Assembly (NCBI GenBank): GCA_002372465.1
Contig: DFGW01000174.1
Location: forward strand, 1-5,471
Reading direction: 5' to 3'
Source: Butyrivibrio sp. UBA3740
GTDB lineage: Bacteria; Bacillota; Clostridia; Lachnospirales; Lachnospiraceae
Length of the DNA: 5,471 nt
Shown one piece after another: positions 1 to 5,471 of this stretch. Every line of letters begins with the position of its first letter. The first letter of the stretch is position 1. The notes under the pieces are model-generated. The model was given only the letters and a program-made list of their open reading frames with translations, had not been told where the DNA came from and ran no database searches. Position numbers and translations under genes: made by a program.

Positions 1-99
1 AAGGACTATTTCATAGCTGTTTCCGATATGAGGCTTGCCGGAAGTATAGGCAATTGCTGTTGTTATATAGTATTTCCCTTTATCTGCATTGCTAATCAC
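1..99 (-). CDS. metG: Methionyl-tRNA synthetase, N-terminal fragment (runs off the window)
   Basis: This is the N-terminus of the cytoplasmic enzyme that charges tRNA-Met with methionine. The visible frame contains YYITTAIAYTSGKPHIGN followed by SYEIVL. This is the highly conserved start of the class I catalytic Rossmann fold, with the HIGH signature as HIGN. Only about 30 family-like codons are visible; the rest lies beyond base 1. It follows map on the same strand, so the two are probably co-transcribed. The start is unclear. The only conventional in-frame start before the conserved block is GTG at 99-97, but it overlaps the Shine-Dalgarno sequence and so is poorly placed. The well-placed ATG at 89-87 is in another frame and meets a stop at 65-63. 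Identity is secure; the start, and whether the frame is intact, are not. Confidence 0.9.
   Translation of the reverse strand, partial: MISNADKGKYYITTAIAYTSGKPHIGNSYEIVL
63..89 (-). other. Eight-codon open frame overlapping the metG start, with an A AAG GGA heptamer
   Basis: ATG at 89-87 opens a frame that reads M Q I K G N T I and then TAA at 65-63. The frame contains A AAG GGA (bases 81-75) in the register X XXY YYZ, the form of a -1 ribosomal slippery site. A -1 shift there would continue as AAA TAC TAT in the methionyl-tRNA synthetase frame, giving a protein that starts MQIKGKYYITT, a normal-looking N-terminus. It may be a real leader or frameshift element, or a product of a one-base deletion or sequence error just after the ATG. 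Confidence 0.4.
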
Positions 100-105
100 C
101 TTCCT
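94..105 (-). promoter_or_regulatory. Ribosome binding site before metG
   Basis: On the minus strand this reads AGGAAGGTGATT. Its AGGTGAT part is an extended match to the 16S rRNA anti-Shine-Dalgarno sequence. The last G of the AAGG core (base 99) is followed by nine bases and then ATG at 89-87, which is ideal spacing. The in-frame GTG of metG lies inside this site, so the site argues for initiation at the out-of-frame ATG. Confidence 0.8.
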
Positions 106-112
106 ATATATA

Positions 113-988
113 TTACCAGCACAAAAGCTCGTAACCCGTCTCTGTTACCAGCAGCTCAACCTCCCACTGTGCAGATGGCTTAAGGTCTGCTGTGTAGACA
201 GTCCAGTCATTTTCTTCATCAATAAAAATCTCATCGCCACCCATGTTGACCATAGGCTCAATGGTAAATACCATACCGGGTACCATCAGCATTCCTGTTC
301 CGGGCTTACTTACAAAGCTTACCCAGGGCTCCTCGTGGAAATCGTTGCCACAGCCGTGACCACCGATCTCTCTTACTACCGTATAGCCATTCTTAAGAGC
401 ATGCTGATGAACCGCATGACCCATGTCTCCAATAGGTGTCCATGGAATAACTGCCTTAAGACCTTCCTCAAGGCACTCTTTGGTCACATCGACGAGACGT
501 TTCTTCTCGGGGGAAACTTCGCCGATGCAGAACATTCGGGAAGAATCCGAATAATAACCGTCAAGGATTGTGGAGCAGTCGACGTTTATTATATCCCCTT
601 CTCTCAGAATGATGTCCTCGGAAGGAATTCCGTGACACACTTCCTCATTAATAGATGTACACACACTCTTTGGAAATCCCTGATATCCGAGATCAGCCGG
701 AATACCGCCCATCTTGGTGGTGGTATTGTAAACTATATCGTCGATCTCCTGTGTGGACATGCCGGCGTGAATCTTCTCACCGATCTCATCCAGTACAGCC
801 ATATTAATGACCGCACTCTTCTTGATGCCTTCTATGTCCTTCTCGGACTTAAAAAGGCCTCTGTTCGGAACGATCATTCCCTGTCTCTCAAAATTAATTA
901 TCTTGTCGTCAAAAGCAGCATGACAGCTCTTATACTTCTTGCCACTGCCACACCAGCACTGATCATTTCTGTCTAATCTCTTATACAT
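113..988 (-). CDS. map: Type I methionine aminopeptidase with N-terminal SEC-C zinc motif
   Basis: This cytoplasmic metalloenzyme removes the initiator methionine from new proteins. The 291 residues begin with a SEC-C-type zinc motif (CWCGSGKKYKSCH, residues 11-23), followed by the pita-bread peptidase fold. The five metal ligands are all present by alignment to the E. coli enzyme from memory: D137 (NVDCS), D148 (YYSDSS), H211 (GGHGCG), E244 (FTIEP) and E276 (AQWE). The substrate-site histidines are H119 (VCHGIP) and H218 (FHEEP). It is about 27 residues longer than the E. coli enzyme, mainly because of the zinc extension, which in such enzymes is thought to help ribosome association. The ATG start has GAAGG at 999-995, six bases upstream. 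It is followed by metG, a fitting partner in methionine use at protein N-termini. No defect is visible. Confidence 0.97.
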   Translation of the reverse strand: MYKRLDRNDQCWCGSGKKYKSCHAAFDDKIINFERQGMIVPNRGLFKSEKDIEGIKKSAVINMAVLDEIGEKIHAGMSTQEIDDIVYNTTTKMGGIPADLGYQGFPKSVCTSINEEVCHGIPSEDIILREGDIINVDCSTILDGYYSDSSRMFCIGEVSPEKKRLVDVTKECLEEGLKAVIPWTPIGDMGHAVHQHALKNGYTVVREIGGHGCGNDFHEEPWVSFVSKPGTGMLMVPGMVFTIEPMVNMGGDEIFIDEENDWTVYTADLKPSAQWEVELLVTETGYELLCW

Positions 989-1018
989 AGTAAACCTTCA
1001 TATAAATAGTGATTCTTT

Positions 1019-1031
1019 TACTAATTTAGTA
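1019..1031. repeat. 13-base palindrome overlapping the candidate -10 region
   Basis: The sequence TACTAATTTAGTA is a perfect inverted repeat with six-base arms around one central base. It overlaps the possible -10 boxes of the map promoter, the position expected of a repressor operator. Such A/T-rich palindromes also arise by chance, so the operator role is only a suggestion. Confidence 0.3.
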
Positions 1032-1056
1032 TGCCTTTTAAAATGTCAAAAGTCAA
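1028..1056 (-). promoter_or_regulatory. Candidate sigma-A promoter for map-metG
   Basis: In the 73-base gap before map, the minus strand has TTGACT (1056-1051), a 17-base spacer and CATACT (1033-1028). A second option in the same place is TTGACA (1049-1044), a 15-base spacer and TAAATT (1028-1023). The first has the better spacing, the second the perfect -35. The A/T-rich context fits a promoter that lets map and metG be expressed apart from the transporter operon. The exact boxes are uncertain. Confidence 0.55.
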
Positions 1057-1061
1057 CCAAA

Positions 1062-2603
1062 CTACTGTCTTTGCGGCTTGCAGGAGAAGCGACTGTTATG
1101 GATCTCTCCAACAGGGCTGTTTCTCCTTATAAAGTCGATGAGAAGATCCGGCATCTCATCGGAATAGCTCCTTACTGTGGGACTTTGGCCGATGCACTCG
1201 TATCCGCCGGTTCCTGTAGCGCGGTAGTTGCTGGTAACCAGGGTGTACTGCTTATCATCTTCAAGTTCTTCGCCGTTTAACCTGGTCATCTTCACAACCC
1301 TGTCACCAACAGGTCTTGTAAGGTCAAATTCGTAGTCCAGCCCCGCATAGAAATCATAGTTGTAGTGCTCGACCTTTGGCTGTAAAAAGACCTTTGAAAT
1401 GCTCACCACACCTGACTCAGGGTCAAAAGCAAAATACTCTGCGCATCGCTCCAGGGCCTTTTTAAGAACCGCTTTAGTGACACCCTTTACTTCCACGGTA
1501 TTGGCAAATTGATATATCCCAAGGACATCTCTTACGGTGATATCCTTCTTAAGCCCCAAGGGATCGTTTGACAGTGATGTGCAGGAAAAATCTGCCCCTG
1601 TGTATTCAAGCTCAACCTGGTTGAAGATGGCAGCCACCTTGCTTCCATATAGCGCTGCAGACAGCTTATCCTCAGGCTCAATCTCTTTTTGGAGGCACCC
1701 GATAGGCTCATCAAGCCACACATTCAGCTTCTTGTTCAGATCCTCCATAAAGCTGTGAGAGTCCTTTATTTTCTCATATGCAGGGCCGGGAGTTTCAACG
1801 GGAACAAGGGCTGACTTAAAATTCCATGCGCCCTTTTCGCCATCTGCAAATATCTCGCAGTACTTCCTGGCCTTATCCGGGGGCTGTACTCCGTAGGTTC
1901 CGGATATCATAACACCCTCTACAGGCATGTGCTGATGGCCGGTCAGGAGCAGGTCAAAATCCAGTTCTCTTGCTATCCTGCAGGCCTCATTCTCCCTGGT
2001 ATCAGAGAGCTTTTTGCCTGTGGCAAGGTCTTCCTCAAAGCCGCCATGGTAGATGCACACTGTCATGTCGCATTTGTCCCTGATGGCTTCCAGCTCGCTC
2101 TTTAAGCACTCAACCGGGTCAAGCACCTCAAGCTCTGTAAGGTTTTCCTTCTGCTCCCATACATTCACATACCCTGTGACAGCACCGGTTATTCCAAGTC
2201 TTGTTCCATCAGGCATCGTATGGATCACACTCTTTTTGATTCCCAGTGCCCCCCTCTTATCTACGACATTTGCCGAGATAAGAGTTGCCTCCATATTGGA
2301 TACATAATCCAAAATAGCATCATAGCCAAAGTTAAAATCATGGTTTCCAAGGGTATAGTAGTCAAGCTTCATCTCCTTGAAGCCCTCTGCTATGGGATGA
2401 AAATCCATCTCGTTCCTATGCTGCAGATAGTAGGAAATAAGCGGAGTTCCCTGAAGACTGTCTCCGCCGTCGATAACCAGTGTGTTCTCGTCCTTTCTGA
2501 TCTGTGCAGCAACACAAAAAAGCCCCGTGTTCTCGGGGCAATTCTGTGCGTAGTTTATTGGATATAAACTTCCATGTGTATCTGAAGTGAAAATAAATCT
2601 CAT
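1062..2603 (-). CDS. Cytoplasmic metallophosphoesterase / 5'-nucleotidase family protein (UshA/CpdB/YfkN class)
   Basis: This 513-residue two-domain phosphoesterase probably hydrolyses nucleotides, cyclic nucleotides or related phosphate esters. The N-terminal calcineurin-like domain carries all the metal motifs: SDTHG (D8, H10), DGGD (D48), GNHDF (N87, H88, D89), H186 in YHGGFE and TGHQH (H223, H225). The 5'-nucleotidase C-terminal domain is seen from about residue 300: GADFS (336-340), YQFANTVEVKG (364-374), YNYDFYAGLDYEFD (414-427) and NYRATGTGGY (459-468). The YNYD and NYRATG wording recalls 2',3'-cyclic-nucleotide phosphodiesterases (CpdB) more than UshA, a tentative judgement from memory. 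The protein starts directly at the first motif with no signal peptide, so unlike periplasmic UshA or wall-bound relatives it should be cytoplasmic. It begins 2 bases after the phnE2 stop and is likely the last gene of the transporter operon. Confidence 0.88.
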   Translation of the reverse strand: MRFIFTSDTHGSLYPINYAQNCPENTGLFCVAAQIRKDENTLVIDGGDSLQGTPLISYYLQHRNEMDFHPIAEGFKEMKLDYYTLGNHDFNFGYDAILDYVSNMEATLISANVVDKRGALGIKKSVIHTMPDGTRLGITGAVTGYVNVWEQKENLTELEVLDPVECLKSELEAIRDKCDMTVCIYHGGFEEDLATGKKLSDTRENEACRIARELDFDLLLTGHQHMPVEGVMISGTYGVQPPDKARKYCEIFADGEKGAWNFKSALVPVETPGPAYEKIKDSHSFMEDLNKKLNVWLDEPIGCLQKEIEPEDKLSAALYGSKVAAIFNQVELEYTGADFSCTSLSNDPLGLKKDITVRDVLGIYQFANTVEVKGVTKAVLKKALERCAEYFAFDPESGVVSISKVFLQPKVEHYNYDFYAGLDYEFDLTRPVGDRVVKMTRLNGEELEDDKQYTLVTSNYRATGTGGYECIGQSPTVRSYSDEMPDLLIDFIRRNSPVGEIHNSRFSCKPQRQ

Positions 2604-2615
2604 TATTAACCTCTT
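2604..2615 (-). promoter_or_regulatory. Ribosome binding site within the phnE2 3' end
   Basis: AAGAGG at 2615-2610 lies six bases before the nucleotidase ATG and overlaps the last codons of phnE2. With a 2-base gap between stop and start, translation of the two genes is probably coupled. This supports the nucleotidase as part of the transporter operon. Confidence 0.75.
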
Positions 2616-3415
2616 GTCAGTTTAACTCTGATCCTGGTTGAAATGTACTCAATGATAAGAATAAGGATTATAAGTCCTGCCAGCAGCGCTCCTGCCTCAT
2701 TCCATCTGTAGGAGTTCATGGCGAAGATAAGAGGAGCACCGAAACCACCGGCACCAACCATACCAAGGATTGTAGCATCACGAAGATTGATATCAAATCT
2801 GTAGATGGCTGTTGAAGCGAAGTTTGGCATCAGCTGCGGAAGAATTCCGAACCTGATCTTCTGCCAGGTATTGCATCCTGCAGCGTCCAAAGATTCTATG
2901 ACATGTGTGTCAAGGTCCTCGATAGCCTCAATGTACATCTTACTGATCATACCGATGGAGCAGACACCCATTGTAAGGAGACCCGCAAAGGCTCCGGGGC
3001 CTGTAACACGAATGAACATAAGACCATAAACGAAAGCGGGAATAGTACGGGCTGCCATGATGATGATCCTTCCCAGGAAAGCAATTGGCTTTGGGGTAAG
3101 GTTCGATGCTGAGATAAAAGCCAGCGGAATTGAGATGATAGCTCCTACTATAGTTCCAAGGAATGCGATACAAACTGTCTCCAGCATTAGATACGGCACT
3201 CCTTTTGTTGAAAAGTCAAACAAAAAGCCAAGGTCGGGATGAAAGATTCCAGAAAGTACGTTAAGGGCGATCTGTCCTCCGTCCTGTGTGGATCCGCTGG
3301 TCTCAACGGCACTTCCGCTCCAGACAAGAAGTCCAACCACAACCAGGGCAGTTACTAAATTATAAACCCAGTCTTTGGGTCGTTTTTCATAAGCCTCTTT
3401 AATTCTCTGATCCAT
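2606..3415 (-). CDS. phnE2: Phosphonate-type ABC transporter permease, second subunit
   Basis: This is an integral membrane subunit of a PhnCDE-type importer, 269 residues long. Hydrophobic segments are seen at about 17-34, 76-103, 112-135, 141-160, 214-233 and 241-258. The cytoplasmic EAA loop that docks on the ATPase is clear: ESLDAAG (174-180) followed by ILPQLMP (191-197). RDATILGMVGAGGFG (212-226) is typical of PhnE proteins. It lies 17 bases after phnE1, with GGAGG at 3427-3423 seven bases before the ATG. PhnE1 and PhnE2 differ clearly in sequence, so they probably form a heterodimeric channel rather than being a recent duplication. The fold and family are secure; the transported compound cannot be told from the sequence. 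Confidence 0.93.
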   Translation of the reverse strand: MDQRIKEAYEKRPKDWVYNLVTALVVVGLLVWSGSAVETSGSTQDGGQIALNVLSGIFHPDLGFLFDFSTKGVPYLMLETVCIAFLGTIVGAIISIPLAFISASNLTPKPIAFLGRIIIMAARTIPAFVYGLMFIRVTGPGAFAGLLTMGVCSIGMISKMYIEAIEDLDTHVIESLDAAGCNTWQKIRFGILPQLMPNFASTAIYRFDINLRDATILGMVGAGGFGAPLIFAMNSYRWNEAGALLAGLIILILIIEYISTRIRVKLTRG

Positions 3416-3432
3416 TATATTTCCTCCAACCG

Positions 3433-4260
3433 TCAGACGAGCTTCTTACGCAGTGTTCTGCTGACAGTCTCAATGATAAATACTGTTACAAAAAGAGCTA
3501 TGAGAATCATTCCAACACTTGGATATTCTCTCCAGCTTATCTTTTCATTAAGAATCAGACCGATACCACCGGCACCTACATAACCAAGTACTGCAGCATA
3601 TCTTACATTTCCCTCAAAGTTGAAGAGGCAGTTTGAAAGATAGAAGGGAAGTACCTGGGGGATGATCGCTGAAACAAACGCCTGTGACCTGGTTGCGCCC
3701 ATGGCCTGCATGGCTTCAAAGGCACCCATATCTACAGTCTCGATCTCCTCATAGGTAAGCTTTCCGATATAGCCAAAAGAGAAAACGGCTATAGCTACTG
3801 TACCTGCTAAAGTTCCAAGTCCGAAAACAAGTGTTGCAACAAGCGCGATAACAATGGTTGGAAGTGTTCTGATAAGACTGAACATTACACGCATGATTGA
3901 AACTACTATCTTGCTGGGGCATACATTGGTACTTGCCAGCATTGCAAAGGGAACAGACAATAAAGCTCCAACAACTGATCCAAGAAGTGACATCTTGACG
4001 GTGTCAAACAAAGGATTCCAGACTGTTGGCATATAGCTTGTCTTAGGCGGGAACATATCTCCCAAAATTACAAAGAACTGTCCTATTCTGGTTACCAGGA
4101 TCTCCATATCAAATCCTGTGATCTTTACGGAAAGGGCACACATTGCAAGAATAAGTATTGCATAGATCGGTGCTCTGGAAGCCTTCTTGTAGGCCTTTTT
4201 GCCATTACGGAGGACATATTCTTTGGGTTTGAATATTTTATCGTATAGAGTCAGATTCAT
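3433..4260 (-). CDS. phnE1: Phosphonate-type ABC transporter permease, first subunit
   Basis: This 275-residue inner membrane permease is the partner of PhnE2. A basic N-terminal tail (residues 1-29) is followed by membrane segments at about 31-49, 85-110, 118-146, 150-165 and 250-265, with a further less certain one near 221-237. The stretch MFPPKTSYMP (69-78) is typical of PhnE, where a pre-channel segment carries a FPP motif. The EAA loop is EAMQAMGATRSQAF (182-195) followed by IIPQVLP (199-205). AAVLGYVGAGGIG (222-234) matches the equivalent PhnE2 segment. The start is 5 bases after the phnC stop, with GGAGGAGG at 4278-4271 as its ribosome binding site. Family identity is secure; the specificity (phosphonate, phosphite or phosphate ester) is unknown. 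Confidence 0.93.
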   Translation of the reverse strand: MNLTLYDKIFKPKEYVLRNGKKAYKKASRAPIYAILILAMCALSVKITGFDMEILVTRIGQFFVILGDMFPPKTSYMPTVWNPLFDTVKMSLLGSVVGALLSVPFAMLASTNVCPSKIVVSIMRVMFSLIRTLPTIVIALVATLVFGLGTLAGTVAIAVFSFGYIGKLTYEEIETVDMGAFEAMQAMGATRSQAFVSAIIPQVLPFYLSNCLFNFEGNVRYAAVLGYVGAGGIGLILNEKISWREYPSVGMILIALFVTVFIIETVSRTLRKKLV

Positions 4261-4278
4261 CTATATTATTCCTCCTCC
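4261..4278 (-). promoter_or_regulatory. Ribosome binding site of phnE1 formed by the last codons of phnC
   Basis: The final Gln-Glu-Glu-Glu codons of phnC read as CAG GAG GAG GAA, which contain GGAGGAGG at 4278-4271. This lies ten bases before the phnE1 ATG. The dual use of these bases ties phnE1 translation to that of phnC. Confidence 0.75.
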
Positions 4279-5036
4279 TGCAGATTTCCGTCGCGGTCAA
4301 CCTTTCCGTTGTAGATTGTATCAAGAACCTCCTGAGTTACTCCGGAAACAGGTCCGTCGAATACGATCTCACCTTCTCTGATACCGACTACTCTGTCAGC
4401 ATACTTAAGAGCCAGGTCGATATGGTGGATATTGATAAGGATGGAAATCTTCATATCCTTATTGATCCTCTTGAAATCTCCCATAACCTGGTTGGCAGTT
4501 ACAGGGTCAAGAGCTGCTACCGGCTCATCGGCAAGGATGATACTTGGGTTCTGAGCAAGGGTTCTTGCCAGAGCAACTCTCTGCTGCTGTCCACCTGAAA
4601 GCTGGTCAGCACGAACAAAGGCCTTATCAAGAATACCTACTTTATCAAGGCACTCGAGGGCATTGAGTTTCTCAGTCTTGGTATAGATACCAAACAAAGA
4701 CCTGTACCATGGCATATCAGGTACGAAGGCCGTAAGAACATTCTTTATTACAGTTGTTCTTGTGATCAGGTTGAAGGACTGGAATATCATTCCTATCATT
4801 CTTCTAAATCTCCTGAGAGACTTTCCTGAAAGGCTCATAACATCAACATCATCCACGGTGAGCTTTCCACTTGTAACATCGTGCATCCTGTTGATGGTAC
4901 GAATAAGTGTTGACTTACCTGCTCCGGAAAGACCGATGATAGCAACAAACTCTCCCTGTTCAATTTCGAGATTGATGTGCTTTAATCCCTCGAAACCATT
5001 GGGGTATACTTTTCCTACGTTCTCAAACTTGATCAT
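4266..5036 (-). CDS. phnC: Phosphonate-type ABC transporter ATP-binding protein
   Basis: This cytoplasmic ATPase powers the PhnE1/PhnE2 channel. Its 256 residues hold a complete ABC domain: Walker A GLSGAGKST (35-43), Q-loop Q86 (IFQSFNL), signature LSGGQQQR (146-153), Walker B IILADEP (166-172), the D-loop region AALDPVT (174-180) and the switch histidine H204 (INIHHID). The NLITR and ALDPVT wording, and the two adjacent PhnE genes, place it with PhnC rather than with amino-acid or methionine importers of similar sequence. The ATG start has AGGAG at 5052-5048, with eleven bases between the last G and the start. A strong intrinsic terminator ends 26 bases upstream, so expression should depend on read-through from phnD or on a control that avoids termination. 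No missing motif was seen. Confidence 0.95.
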   Translation of the reverse strand: MIKFENVGKVYPNGFEGLKHINLEIEQGEFVAIIGLSGAGKSTLIRTINRMHDVTSGKLTVDDVDVMSLSGKSLRRFRRMIGMIFQSFNLITRTTVIKNVLTAFVPDMPWYRSLFGIYTKTEKLNALECLDKVGILDKAFVRADQLSGGQQQRVALARTLAQNPSIILADEPVAALDPVTANQVMGDFKRINKDMKISILINIHHIDLALKYADRVVGIREGEIVFDGPVSGVTQEVLDTIYNGKVDRDGNLQEEE

Positions 5037-5062
5037 TTTTACTATTTCTCCTGGTTCTGTTT

Positions 5063-5092
5063 AAAAAAGGGGAGGTCAAAATTAACCTCCCC
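5063..5092 (-). terminator. Intrinsic terminator between phnD and phnC
   Basis: On the minus strand a perfect eight-base stem, GGGGAGGT (5092-5085) with ACCTCCCC (5076-5069), closes an eight-base loop and is followed directly by six T residues (5068-5063). This is a textbook Rho-independent terminator for transcripts coming from phnD. The plus strand lacks a T run on the other side, so it works in one direction. Placed inside the operon, it would lower phnC-phnE1-phnE2 output relative to phnD, a common way to overproduce a binding protein. Confidence 0.9.
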
Positions 5093-5111
5093 ATATATTA
5101 ATAACAAGGTC

Positions 5112-5146
5112 GTTCTGCTCTCACCCATAAATGGATTCGCCAGAAC
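5112..5146 (-). other. Hairpin in the phnD-phnC spacer
   Basis: In the minus-strand RNA, GUUCUG (5146-5141) can pair with CAGAAC (5117-5112), and inside it AUCCA (5136-5132) can pair with UGGGU (5127-5123, one G-U). The internal loop contains opposed GA/AG bases that could form sheared pairs. No U tract follows, so it is not a terminator. It may stabilise the phnD message or take part in control of phnC. Confidence 0.45.
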
Positions 5147-5155
5147 AAAGTAGTA

Positions 5156-5184
5156 CACTAGGCTCGAAAAAACCTCGCCAAGTG
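5156..5184 (-). other. Hairpin just after the phnD stop
   Basis: In the minus-strand RNA, CACUUGGC (5184-5177) faces GCCUAGUG (5163-5156) with a single U-U mismatch. The arms can extend through GA/AG bases and G-C and G-U pairs to a U-rich loop. It starts seven bases after the phnD stop codon. The U run lies in the loop rather than after the stem, so it is better seen as a 3'-end stabilising structure than as a terminator. Confidence 0.45.
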
Positions 5185-5191
5185 ATTACTT

Positions 5192-5471
5192 TTATTGCAT
5201 TGACTTGATGAGTTCCTGAGCAGCTCTCTCAGACTCGTAATCCTCCGGCTTAGCCTCAACGTATCCGTTGTGGTTGTAGATAGCGATTACTTCCTTACCT
5301 GCATCAGAATTTCCGATGTTGATAAATGCCTGTGTAAGAGCAGCCTTGAAAGCATCATCCATAACCTTTGATGTCTTGCTTACGCTGATTGTATCATTGT
5401 AGATACCATCTGTTACACCGATAACGTTTGTCTCATCCCAGATAGAATCTGTTCTGCCAAACTCTGTTGTC
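5192..5471 (-). CDS. phnD: Phosphonate-type ABC transporter substrate-binding protein, C-terminal fragment
   Basis: The last 93 codons of an extracellular solute-binding protein end at TAA (5194-5192); the start lies beyond the window. The visible part reads WDETNVIGVTDGIYNDTISV and continues with an amphipathic helix (DDAFKAALTQAFINI). The pattern of a V-x-x-T-D-x-I-x-N-D-x-I strand followed by a helix is characteristic of the second lobe of PhnD-family proteins. The tail VEAKPEDYESERAAQELIKS is a typical closing helix. In a Gram-positive host it would be a lipoprotein, but that cannot be checked because the N-terminus is missing. It is the first visible gene of the importer and is followed by a structured spacer and a terminator. 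Confidence 0.88.
   Translation of the reverse strand, partial: TTEFGRTDSIWDETNVIGVTDGIYNDTISVSKTSKVMDDAFKAALTQAFINIGNSDAGKEVIAIYNHNGYVEAKPEDYESERAAQELIKSMQ

Noticed and set aside
1..112. A T-box or S-box leader for metG
   Set aside because: Only 13 to 23 bases separate map from the possible metG starts, too short for either riboswitch.
89..976. A 295-codon open frame on the plus strand
   Set aside because: It lies antisense to map over nearly its full length, has no recognisable family features and no good ribosome binding site. The minus-strand frame carries all the catalytic residues of methionine aminopeptidase, so this is a shadow.
989..1061. A terminator after the nucleotidase gene
   Set aside because: No G/C-rich stem followed by a T run was found on the minus strand; the only inverted repeats are the A/T-rich 13-base palindrome and TTTTAAAA, too weak to terminate.
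1537..2567. Several open frames of about 70-115 codons on the plus strand inside the nucleotidase gene
   Set aside because: All are antisense to a complete two-domain enzyme with every metal-binding motif, and none has a recognisable domain or a convincing start.
5167..5183. A possible terminator right after phnD (small hairpin plus six T residues on the minus strand)
   Set aside because: The stem before the T run is only four weak pairs around GGCG. The longer pairing places the T run in the loop, so a terminator reading is not supported here, unlike at 5063-5092.
1..5471. CRISPR arrays, insertion sequences, tRNA or rRNA genes, phage or defence genes
   Set aside because: No spaced repeats, transposase-like frames, cloverleaf structures or matching protein families were seen; the window is almost fully occupied by the named genes.

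Overview
The window reads as a compact stretch of a mid-G+C Firmicutes chromosome, most likely a clostridial (Lachnospiraceae-like) bacterium. The reasons are the strong purine-rich Shine-Dalgarno sequences, the tightly packed co-directional genes, a methionine aminopeptidase with an N-terminal SEC-C zinc motif, and the style of the proteins. The family-level placement is an inference, made without a database search. Every supported gene is on the minus strand, so transcription runs from high to low coordinates.

Region 1 (5471 down to 2606) is a phosphonate-type ABC importer. It holds the C-terminal end of the PhnD substrate-binding protein (cut by the window edge), the PhnC ATPase, and two different PhnE permeases. 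The phnD-phnC spacer is 155 bases long. It carries a convincing intrinsic terminator 26 bases before phnC and two weaker hairpins, which suggests the binding protein is made in excess over the membrane and ATPase parts. From phnC on, the genes are 2 to 17 bases apart, each with a good ribosome binding site.

Region 2 (2603 to 1062) is a metallophosphoesterase/5'-nucleotidase protein of the UshA/CpdB/YfkN class. It follows the second permease after 2 bases and has no signal peptide, so it should act in the cytoplasm. No C-P lyase gene is visible. Together these features suggest a module that imports an organophosphate or phosphonate compound and removes phosphate inside the cell; the substrate is not known.

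Region 3 (1061 to 1) starts with a 73-base spacer holding a plausible promoter and a 13-base palindrome. It continues with map (methionine aminopeptidase) and the first codons of metG (methionyl-tRNA synthetase), cut by the window edge. These are housekeeping genes of N-terminal methionine metabolism, probably a separate transcription unit, though no terminator separates them from the transporter operon.

The oddest point is the metG start. The ideal Shine-Dalgarno sequence points to an ATG in the wrong frame, which opens only eight codons. A heptamer of the canonical -1 slippery form (A AAG GGA) lies in that short frame, exactly where a -1 shift would join it to the synthetase frame. A one-base sequence error is the main rival explanation.
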